Assembly (NCBI GenBank): GCA_021775515.1
Contig: JAJFHR010000024.1
Location: forward strand, 1-5,689
DNA length: 5,689 bases
Origin: Hyphomicrobiales bacterium
Lineage (GTDB): Bacteria > Pseudomonadota > Alphaproteobacteria > Rhizobiales > JAJFHR01
Direction: 5' to 3'
Shown here piece by piece: positions 1 to 4,701 of the stretch; the stretch's first letter is position 1, and every line of letters begins with the position of its first letter. The notes under the pieces were generated by a model. That model did no database searches, was not told the origin of the DNA, and saw only the letters and a program-made list of their open reading frames with translations. The translations under genes and the position numbers were made by a program.

Positions 1-743
1 ATTGCGCCTGATACATCATGAGTATGATCGTGCTGATGAGCATAAATTCCAAAAGTTCGCGCGCCGCTGTCACCAAACATTCTCAAATAGGCCGGGTCCT
101 CGCTGACAACATCGGGATGGCCTTCGCAGCACACGTGAGCATTCAGGCAGATGACCCGATCACTTTCGGCCATGACAATATGCAAGTCATGCGAGATCAT
201 CAAAATTCCACACCCCCGCTGGGCGCGAATGTCGCTAATCAATTGATAAATCGCCACCTGGCCGGAAAAATCCACGCCCTGGACCGGCTCATCCAGTATC
301 AATAAGTCGGGATCGCGTAACAAGGCGCGGGCCAACAACACCCGCTGCTGCTCGCCACCCGACAGCGAGGCCACGGATTGATCTATCAGATGAGCAACCC
401 CGGTGGTGGCCAAAACCTCTTCTGCCTGCTTTCGGCTTGCCGCGCAGGTGAGTGTCATCAACCGGTAGACATCCAAAGGAATTAGCGGATCGACGGCAAA
501 GCGCTGCGGCACATAGCCAATCCGCAACCCCGGCCTGCGGTCCACCCGGCCACGCGTTGGTGTCAGCAATCCCAAAACAACATTAACAAGTGTGGTTTTT
601 CCAGCCCCGTTGGGACCAATCAAAGTCACAATTTCTCCCGCACTTATTTCAAGGTGAGCTTTGTCGAGAATTTTTCTTGCCCCGATGTCAACATCAATGC
701 CGCGGGCTGCAACGAGCCGCTGTGCAGAATTACTGGTTGTCAT
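1..743 (-). CDS. znuC: Zinc ABC transporter ATP-binding protein ZnuC, 3' end cut by the window
   Basis: This is the ATPase subunit that powers high-affinity Zn2+ import at the inner membrane with the permease ZnuB and the periplasmic protein ZnuA. The minus-strand frame is open from ATG 743-741 to the window edge, giving 247 residues with no stop seen. The ABC core is complete: Walker A GPNGAGKT (43-50), Q-loop Gln80, signature LSGGEQQR (127-134), Walker B LLILDE (147-152) and switch His185 in SHD. A histidine cluster at the visible C-terminus (His236, 238, 240, 242) is typical of ZnuC proteins. It begins 13 nt after the zur stop, behind only a weak GGAA ribosome-binding site, so it is probably cotranscribed with zur and perhaps translationally coupled. 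ZnuC is usually about 250-300 residues, so little is missing. The zinc assignment rests on zur linkage plus the His-rich tail; a manganese importer ATPase would look similar but is less likely. Confidence 0.93.
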   Translation of the reverse strand, partial: MTTSNSAQRLVAARGIDVDIGARKILDKAHLEISAGEIVTLIGPNGAGKTTLVNVVLGLLTPTRGRVDRRPGLRIGYVPQRFAVDPLIPLDVYRLMTLTCAASRKQAEEVLATTGVAHLIDQSVASLSGGEQQRVLLARALLRDPDLLILDEPVQGVDFSGQVAIYQLISDIRAQRGCGILMISHDLHIVMAESDRVICLNAHVCCEGHPDVVSEDPAYLRMFGDSGARTFGIYAHQHDHTHDVSGA

Positions 744-756
744 GGTCAATTCCGTT

Positions 757-1236
757 TCAGGCCGTGCAGCAATGGGCGCACTTGCCGGTTACTTCGACAA
801 AAGGTTCATCAATAGCAAATCCCGCCTTGGCAGCCGCCGTTTGTATGGCCTGCGTCACCTTATGTTCTTCCAGTTCGCCAACCGCACCGCAGGCTTTGCA
901 GATCAATAATTGCACCGGACTTTGTTCGTGACGATAATGACAGGCGGTAAATGCATTGAGGCAGGAAATGCGGTGAACCAGGCCAACAGACATCAAAAAA
1001 TCCAGTGCGCGATACACCGTTATCGGGGCTGTACGCCGCCCCTTTATTTCCATGGCTTCCAGAACATCATAGGCACCTGTTGCTTTGTGGCTTCTGCCAA
1101 TAACCTCCAATACCCGCCGTCGCTGTTCGGTAAGGCGCACGCCAGCCTTGCGACAAACAGTTTCGGCGTGCACCATGAGTGAGTTCACACATCTCTCATG
1201 ATCGTGTCCAGGTTTGGGGAAGGATTGGGATTTCAT
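757..1236 (-). CDS. zur: Zinc uptake regulator Zur (Fur family)
   Basis: This is a dimeric zinc-sensing repressor that shuts off zinc uptake genes when Zn2+ is plentiful. From the ATG at 1236 it is 159 residues. An N-terminal winged helix includes VRLTEQRRRVLEVI (33-46) and the recognition segment TVYRALDFL (73-81). The C-terminal dimerisation and metal domain has the structural zinc pairs CKAC (Cys113, Cys116) and CAHC (Cys153, Cys156), and probable regulatory ligands near Cys99-His100 and His103. The wording RALDFLMSVGLVHRI and SCLNAF matches Zur rather than Fur, Mur or PerR. Start choice: GTG 1251 would add five residues and ATG 1176 would remove 20. I chose ATG 1236 because an HDH-x2-C stretch (11-16) before the helices occurs in related alphaproteobacterial Zur proteins (recalled, not searched). 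No start has a good Shine-Dalgarno. It is divergent from dadA and upstream of znuC, and probably autoregulated through the palindrome at 1287-1299. Confidence 0.93.
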   Translation of the reverse strand: MKSQSFPKPGHDHERCVNSLMVHAETVCRKAGVRLTEQRRRVLEVIGRSHKATGAYDVLEAMEIKGRRTAPITVYRALDFLMSVGLVHRISCLNAFTACHYRHEQSPVQLLICKACGAVGELEEHKVTQAIQTAAAKAGFAIDEPFVEVTGKCAHCCTA

Positions 1237-1286
1237 ATATTCAACAACCACAGCGCTAATTCACAAAGTATAACATCATTCGTAAC

Positions 1287-1299
1287 GTTATATTATAAC
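1287..1299. promoter_or_regulatory. Probable Zur operator (Zur box)
   Basis: The sequence is a perfect interrupted palindrome, GTTATA-T-TATAAC, and the right arm continues as TATAACAATTTC. This fits the core of the Zur box known from proteobacteria, roughly TGTTATA-N-TATAACA. It lies 51 bp upstream of the chosen zur start and 95 bp upstream of dadA. A minus-strand TATAAT (1297-1292) sits inside it, so a bound Zur would block the promoter. An additional TATAACA half-site lies at 1269-1275, 25 bp from the matching half-site at 1294-1300. The operator role is inferred from pattern and position. Confidence 0.7.
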
Positions 1300-1319
1300 A
1301 ATTTCAAATTGCATTCAAA
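1292..1319 (-). promoter_or_regulatory. Candidate zur-znuC promoter
   Basis: On the minus strand a perfect -10 hexamer TATAAT occupies 1297-1292. A weak -35 (TTTGAA at 1319-1314, 16-nt spacer, or TTGAAT at 1318-1313, 15-nt spacer) lies upstream. Transcription would begin near 1285, leaving a leader of roughly 50 nt before ATG 1236. The overlap with the Zur palindrome supports it, but the DNA is very AT-rich and chance hexamers are likely. Confidence 0.4.
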
Positions 1320-1348
1320 TTCACTTATTCGACAGAACAATGCAGACT

Positions 1349-1367
1349 GTGATTTAATTTCAATCAC
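1349..1367. repeat. Inverted repeat in the dadA upstream region
   Basis: GTGATT (1349-1354) and AATCAC (1362-1367) form a perfect 6-bp inverted repeat with a 7-nt spacer. It lies 27-45 nt before the dadA start. It could be an operator for dadA or a small leader hairpin. The left arm TGTGA recalls a CRP/FNR-type half-site, but the right arm does not complete that consensus at the right spacing. No clear -35/-10 pair for dadA was found nearby. Confidence 0.3.
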
Positions 1368-1393
1368 GATCAAAACAAAAACAGGGAACTGAC

Positions 1394-2638
1394 ATGAAAG
1401 CACTGGTGTTGGGCTGCGGGGTCATCGGAGTAACAACGGCTTATGAATTGGTCAAGGCCGGGCTTGATGTCAGCGTTATCGACCGCGAAGCTGAACCGGC
1501 GCAATTTACCAGTTTTGCCAATGCCGGTCTTGTAACTCCCGCTCATGCCTATGCCTGGGCCAATCCGTCAGTTCCCATGATCATGCTCAAATCATTAATC
1601 CGCAACGATACTTCTGTACGTTTTAAACCCTCGTTTGACCCAGCCCAGTGGCGTTGGTCCCTCGCCTTTTTGCGGCAGTGCACTCAAAGACGCGCGATGG
1701 AAAACACCAATAGAAAATCCAAGTTATGCCTTTATTCACTGGCCTGTTTGCGGGAAACTGTAGCTGAAACCGACGTAAAATATGATCAAAAAAAGACCGG
1801 GCTGTTATACAATTACCGCTCCGCGAAAAAATTCGACGCAGCGATGAAGAAGGCCGATATATTGCGTGCCCACGGTATTAGGCTCGAAGCCCTGACGCCT
1901 GATGAAATGGTTGCAAAAGACCCAGCTCTTGCGTCAGCAAAAGATCAGATGGCCGGTAGCCTTTTTGCACCGGACGATGAAAGCGGAGATGCCTGCATGT
2001 TCACTCAGGGCCTGGCTGAGGTTTGCCGGTCAAAAGGGGTGAAATTCCAGTTCAACACCACAATTAAGGGCGTTGAAACCGAAGGTGACAAGGTAGTGGC
2101 AGTTCGCACTGACAGGGGCAACTTCAGCGCGGATATTTATGTGATCTGCCTGGGCATTTACAGCCCGCACATCGCCGCAGAGTTAGGCCTCAAAATACCG
2201 ATCTACCCGGTCAAGGGCTATTCAATGACCCTGGCCGTAAATAACCCGGACCTTAGCCCCAACCGTGGCGGCGTCGATGAGGATAATCTGCTGGCCTATT
2301 GTCCGATGGGCAACCGCCTTAGAGTAACGGCAACGGCTGAAATTTCCGGCTACTCAAACACCTATAAACCGCACAATTTTGCCCATATGACGCGGGTAAT
2401 CAAATCTCTTTTCCCCGGCGCCGGCGATTTTGAGCAAGCCAAATACTGGGCCGGCTTGCGGCCGATGACGCCCCAAGGCACCCCTTATTTTGGTCCGGCA
2501 AAACATAGCAATATTTGGCTGAACACCGGCCATGGTCATATGGGCTGGACTATGGCATCCGCGTCAGCACGAATTACCCGCGATTTAATACTGCAGAAAA
2601 AACCGGAAATTGATCTTGCCGGTTTTCTGCTGACGTAG
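1394..2638 (+). CDS. dadA: FAD-dependent D-amino acid dehydrogenase (DadA-like)
   Basis: The likely reaction is oxidative deamination of a D-amino acid to a 2-oxoacid and ammonia, with electrons passed from FAD to the respiratory chain at the inner membrane. The 414-residue protein (E. coli DadA has 432) belongs to the DAO superfamily. It has an N-terminal Rossmann dinucleotide motif GCGVIG (7-12) with the acidic strand end VIDRE (28-32). Family-typical segments follow: SFANAG, QWRWSLAFLRQC, DDESGDACMFTQ, YPVKGYS, GLRPMTPQGTP (354-364) and the C-terminal FAD-contact stretch NTGHGHMGWTMA (377-388). The start is supported by AGGGA at 1383-1387, six nt before the ATG. It is followed 46 nt later by a racemase-family gene on the same strand, so the pair is probably an operon. 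The exact substrate is uncertain: many DadA paralogues act on D-amino acids other than alanine, or on related imino acids, and the neighbours do not include the usual PLP alanine racemase. Confidence 0.88.
   Translation: MKALVLGCGVIGVTTAYELVKAGLDVSVIDREAEPAQFTSFANAGLVTPAHAYAWANPSVPMIMLKSLIRNDTSVRFKPSFDPAQWRWSLAFLRQCTQRRAMENTNRKSKLCLYSLACLRETVAETDVKYDQKKTGLLYNYRSAKKFDAAMKKADILRAHGIRLEALTPDEMVAKDPALASAKDQMAGSLFAPDDESGDACMFTQGLAEVCRSKGVKFQFNTTIKGVETEGDKVVAVRTDRGNFSADIYVICLGIYSPHIAAELGLKIPIYPVKGYSMTLAVNNPDLSPNRGGVDEDNLLAYCPMGNRLRVTATAEISGYSNTYKPHNFAHMTRVIKSLFPGAGDFEQAKYWAGLRPMTPQGTPYFGPAKHSNIWLNTGHGHMGWTMASASARITRDLILQKKPEIDLAGFLLT
2593..2630 (+). other. Hairpin at the 3' end of dadA
   Basis: The left arm (2593-2606, GCAG-AAAAAA-CCGG) and the right arm (2619-2630, CCGG-TTTT-CTGC) pair over 12 bp, with two extra A residues in the left arm and a 12-nt loop. 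The structure lies within the last dadA codons and ends 8 nt before the end of the stop codon. No T-run follows, so it is not a standard intrinsic terminator. It could stabilise the dadA end of the mRNA or damp transcription into the racemase gene, or it could be incidental to the coding sequence. Confidence 0.45.
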
Positions 2639-2684
2639 AGCAGATTAAATCGGCAACCGAAGTTTCGTTCTATGAAGGTGAACC

Positions 2685-3503
2685 ATGACCGCAGCAACCC
2701 CCAACCAGAAAACGCTCTCACCGGCAACGAAGGAGCTCTATCACTTGCCCTTCGAAACCGACAGGGGCATCTCGCAACGTGCAGCCATCGGCGTGATCGT
2801 TTTGGCCACTGACAATACGCTCGAATATGAATTCAGACAGATATTTGATTTGCCAGGTGTTGGCCTTTATCAAAGCCGAATTCGCAATGAAAACACCATC
2901 TCACCAAAAACCCTGAAAGCCATGGAAGCCCGCATCACCGAGGCCAGCGATGTTATTCTTCCCGGGTGTCCACTCGATGTCGTTGCCTACGGATGCACTT
3001 CTGCATCAATTATCATCGGCGAAGAAAAGGTTTTTGACCAGATACGAAAAGCCCGGCCGCTGGCTAAATATACAACGCCTATAACTGCAGCTTTTGCAGC
3101 TTTCAAAGCCTTTGGCGCACAGAACATCGGTGTACTCACGCCCTACCGCAAAGACGTCAACCAGAAGGTAAAAAACTACATTGAAAAGGCCGGATTTACC
3201 GTTCCGGTATTTGGCTCATTTAATGAAGAAGATGACCCGACCGCAGCGCGCATTAGCCTGCCTTCTATAAAAGCAGCAGCTCTACAAGTCGGTGCTCATT
3301 CCGACGTTGATGCTGTATTTGTCTCCTGCACCAGCTTGCGCCTGGCGACAATTGCCGCAGAGATTGAAAGCGAACTGAAAAAACCGGTAACCTCCTCCAA
3401 TCACGCCCTGGCCTGGCATTGCCTGCGCCTGGCTGGGATTGAGGACAAATTGCCAAAATTTGGCAGCCTGTTTTCCCTACAGCATGATATAGATCACAGC
3501 TAA
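2685..3503 (+). CDS. Asp/Glu racemase superfamily protein (EutA / maleate isomerase-like)
   Basis: This is a cofactor-independent racemase or isomerase of the Asp/Glu/hydantoin racemase superfamily, predicted cytosolic, 272 residues. Two cysteines sit where the two-base mechanism needs them: Cys104 in YGCTSAS (102-108) and Cys215 in SCTSLR (214-219). The conserved SSN-x-ALAWHCLRLAG segment (237-251) follows the second. The N-terminal half opens with IGVIVLATDNT (35-45) and contains ILPGCPLD (91-98); the domain interface has IGVLTPY (148-154). These motifs resemble the EutA (ectoine utilisation) and maleate cis-trans isomerase branch more than glutamate racemase. AAGGTG at 2675-2680, four nt before ATG 2685, supports the start. 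It lies 46 nt after dadA. Arylmalonate decarboxylases lack the first cysteine, so that option is unlikely. Substrate unknown: with DadA next to it, conversion of an L- to a D-amino acid before deamination is plausible, but an isomerase role is equally compatible. The stop codon overlaps the stop of the opposing regulator gene. Confidence 0.85.
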   Translation: MTAATPNQKTLSPATKELYHLPFETDRGISQRAAIGVIVLATDNTLEYEFRQIFDLPGVGLYQSRIRNENTISPKTLKAMEARITEASDVILPGCPLDVVAYGCTSASIIIGEEKVFDQIRKARPLAKYTTPITAAFAAFKAFGAQNIGVLTPYRKDVNQKVKNYIEKAGFTVPVFGSFNEEDDPTAARISLPSIKAAALQVGAHSDVDAVFVSCTSLRLATIAAEIESELKKPVTSSNHALAWHCLRLAGIEDKLPKFGSLFSLQHDIDHS

Positions 3504-4324
3504 ACCTCGCCTTGAAGCGATCCCGAAATCAACCGCGCGGTATCAATCGCCAAAGGGACAATTTTTTCAACGACCTCGTCATGAGACCATCGCGGCATAT
3601 ATACCGGTATCTGGATCGCGGCTATGGCCCGCCCATCATTGTTCAACACCGGAGCCGCGGTGCTGATTTCATAAGGCAGGCTCTGTTGAACACCAATGTC
3701 ATAGCCATTTTTACGGGCAGCTTCCAATCTGTCGTCAATTTTTTTTCGATCCGTAATCGTCCACTTGGTCGCAGGCTCAAAGCTGGATGCATCCAATACC
3801 GCTTCAGCTTCTTCTTCCGGTCGCCCGGAAAGAATGGCCATGCCTCCGGCAGAATAAAACGCCGGTATCCGCCGCCCTGAAACGGTTGCCCGATAGGCCG
3901 ATTTTTCATGTGGTATTCGAACGATATACAAAAGATCGGCACCTGATAGCTCACATAGATTTACTGTCGTATCATAAACCTTGCTGGCTTCTATCAGCCT
4001 AGGCATGGCAATCTCGGCGATGCGATTGGAAATGAGATAGGTATAGTAAAAATCTACCAGCCTGTTGGCCGGGCTATACCGGCGCGAATGCGGATCCTTC
4101 TCGAGATATCCTAAAACGACAAATGTATTGGTAAAACGTTGGACAGCACTTTTATCCAACCCGGACAACTCAGAGATGTCCTTTAGGCTCAAATCCCGCA
4201 ATCCGTGTTCGCGCTGGCCCTTGCGAAAAGCCTCAAGTATTCGAAACCCCTTCTCAACAGAGTTTACAAACAAAGTATCGGACCCTCTGAGGGCATGCGA
4301 AGAGGCGGGGAAGTTTTTCATCAT
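3500..4324 (-). CDS. IclR-family transcriptional regulator
   Basis: This is a 274-residue regulator with the two-domain IclR layout. The N-terminal winged helix-turn-helix begins at about residue 20 (VNSVEKGFRILEAF) and contains SLKDISELSGLDKSAVQRF (46-64), with a wing ending in GYLEKDPHSRRYSPA. The C-terminal IclR effector domain (about 100-270) shows the typical RIPAFYSAGGMAILSG (152-167), NGYDIGVQQSLPYEISTAAPV (206-226, conserved Gly and Ser) and AAIQIP (235-240). The start is one of two adjacent ATGs (4324, 4321); I used the first, and neither has a strong ribosome-binding site. The gene converges on the racemase gene with overlapping stops and is divergent from the binding-protein gene. 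This position suggests it controls both the uptake and the catabolic genes around it. Candidate self-operator: the repeat at 4370-4384. The effector is probably the transported compound or a breakdown product (inference). Confidence 0.92.
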   Translation of the reverse strand: MMKNFPASSHALRGSDTLFVNSVEKGFRILEAFRKGQREHGLRDLSLKDISELSGLDKSAVQRFTNTFVVLGYLEKDPHSRRYSPANRLVDFYYTYLISNRIAEIAMPRLIEASKVYDTTVNLCELSGADLLYIVRIPHEKSAYRATVSGRRIPAFYSAGGMAILSGRPEEEAEAVLDASSFEPATKWTITDRKKIDDRLEAARKNGYDIGVQQSLPYEISTAAPVLNNDGRAIAAIQIPVYMPRWSHDEVVEKIVPLAIDTARLISGSLQGEV

Positions 4325-4369
4325 TTTACACCGGAGAGAAAAGAATACATTCGCTGAAAATATTACAAA

Positions 4370-4384
4370 ATAATACCAAATGTT
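4370..4384. repeat. Operator-like repeat copy A, upstream of the IclR gene
   Basis: ATAATACCAAATGTT, 46 bp upstream of the regulator start. It matches copy B at 4544-4558 in 14 of 15 positions (A versus C at position 11). An ATTA also precedes both copies at the same distance (4362-4365 and 4536-4539). Around copy A the wider 18 bp (4371-4388) form an imperfect palindrome, TAnTAnCAnnTGnTAnTA, with 12 of 18 positions symmetric, as expected for a dimeric regulator. It overlaps the weak candidate promoter of the regulator gene. Binding by the IclR protein is inferred. Confidence 0.5.
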
Positions 4385-4486
4385 AATATATAATTTTTCG
4401 AGTTAATAATCAAACTAGGGATTTTTGCTGCCACAACGATTAACAACACCAGCCCGCCCCAGCTCCCAACCTGGCTTTTCATCCAG

Positions 4487-4515
4487 TTGACGAAGCCCAC
4501 AAGTATAGCTACGAT
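4487..4515 (+). promoter_or_regulatory. Candidate promoter for the binding-protein gene (upstream option)
   Basis: TTGACG (4487-4492) and TACGAT (4510-4515) are separated by 17 nt, a good sigma-70 geometry. Transcription would start near 4522, with repeat copy B about 22-36 nt downstream and a leader of about 180 nt. The -35 falls in the GC-rich island, which may have another origin, so confidence is limited. Confidence 0.35.
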
Positions 4516-4535
4516 ATTAAAAAATAACAGGCAAC

Positions 4536-4548
4536 ATTATATTATAAT
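4536..4548. promoter_or_regulatory. AT palindrome with a perfect TATAAT (alternative -10)
   Basis: ATTATA-T-TATAAT is a perfect 6+1+6 palindrome, and its plus-strand end (4543-4548) is a consensus -10 hexamer. No recognisable -35 lies 16-18 nt upstream (the bases there are mostly A), so if used it may need an activator. It overlaps the start of repeat copy B, which would let a regulator cover the -10. Its inner 11 bases equal those of the Zur box at 1287-1299, but the diagnostic outer G and C are replaced by A and T. Confidence 0.35.
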
Positions 4549-4558
4549 ACCAACTGTT
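4544..4558. repeat. Operator-like repeat copy B, upstream of the binding-protein gene
   Basis: ATAATACCAACTGTT, identical to copy A at 4370-4384 except for one base and in the same orientation, 174 bp away. It overlaps the TATAAT at 4543-4548 and lies 143 bp before the binding-protein start. Paired sites before a regulator gene and its divergent target are a usual sign of control by that regulator, here the IclR protein. The outer dyad symmetry is weaker than in copy A, keeping mainly the CA-N2-TG centre. Confidence 0.5.
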
Positions 4559-4572
4559 CGAAAATTGTTGTG

Positions 4573-4596
4573 GATTTCGCATTTTTTTTCGAAATC
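4573..4596 (+). other. Inverted repeat in the leader of the binding-protein gene
   Basis: GATTTCG (4573-4579) and CGAAATC (4590-4596) are perfectly complementary over 7 bp, around a 10-nt loop made mostly of T residues. A separate 8-bp palindrome TTTCGAAA (4587-4594) overlaps the right arm, and another TTCGAAA lies at 4557-4563. It could be a leader RNA hairpin or a second protein site. The T-run is in the loop, not after the stem, so it is not an intrinsic terminator in the plus direction. Confidence 0.35.
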
Positions 4597-4682
4597 ACAA
4601 GCCAGCTAAATCTGCAAAAACATTTTTCCTACCGCGCATGTTTGCCCACAAGTTACGTGCAAAAAAACAAAACCACTAACCA

Positions 4683-4691
4683 AGGGAGGAG
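4683..4691 (+). promoter_or_regulatory. Strong Shine-Dalgarno of the binding-protein gene
   Basis: AGGGAGGAG is an extended match to the anti-Shine-Dalgarno sequence and lies 10 nt before ATG 4702. It fixes the start codon. It is much stronger than the sites before zur, znuC or the regulator gene, as expected for an abundant periplasmic protein. Confidence 0.8.
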
Positions 4692-4701
4692 TTTAGATCC
4701 A

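Larger units (their letters stand above)
4366..4536 (-). pseudogene. Possible remnant of a membrane-protein gene
   Basis: On the minus strand 57 codons are stop-free between TAA (4537-4539) and TAA (4363-4365). The part from 4518 to 4408 reads as a hydrophobic, protein-like peptide with segments NIVAILVGFVNWMKSQ and VGSWGGLVLLIVVAAK, compatible with two short membrane spans. No start codon there has a ribosome-binding site, and the frame is too short for a complete transporter. The GC-rich island coincides with the most protein-like part. The VG-x-WG then LL-x-V-x2-K pattern loosely recalls the first core membrane segment of YidC/Oxa1 insertases, but this is a by-eye resemblance with few identities. 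It could equally be chance in a GC-rich patch. Confidence 0.25.
4325..4701. promoter_or_regulatory. 377-nt divergent control region between the regulator and binding-protein genes
   Basis: No intact gene lies here. Both flanking genes are transcribed outward, so the stretch must hold their two promoters. It contains two copies of a 15-nt element, an AT palindrome with a TATAAT, a leader hairpin with an 8-T loop, a strong Shine-Dalgarno, and an anomalous GC-rich island (4431-4500, 40 of 70 bases G or C, flanked on each side by 50 bases with 11). A minus-strand TTAACA (4386-4381) with TAATAT (4365-4360, only 15 nt apart) is a weak candidate promoter for the regulator gene, overlapping the first repeat copy. 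Confidence 0.7.

Noticed and set aside
590..931. Plus-strand open frames opposite znuC and zur
   Set aside because: They are antisense to two well-supported genes with complete family motifs, lack family features of their own and have no supporting ribosome-binding sites.
1348..1367. CRP/FNR-like site upstream of dadA
   Set aside because: The left half TGTGA is present, but the right half does not give TCACA at the 6-bp spacing (it reads TCAAT); kept only as a plain inverted repeat.
3451..3465. Perfect palindrome TGCCAAA-A-TTTGGCA near the end of the racemase gene, considered as a terminator
   Set aside because: It lies well inside the coding region (codons for LPKFGS), allows only a short GC stem (TGCC/GGCA) once a loop is formed, and is not followed by a T-run.
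3500..3560. Possible bidirectional terminator between the racemase and IclR genes
   Set aside because: The genes overlap and no stable stem with flanking T-run is visible on either strand around the shared stops.
4459..4474. CCAG/CTGG stem in the GC-rich island, considered as a terminator or small RNA
   Set aside because: Only four base pairs, with no T-run directly after a strong stem.
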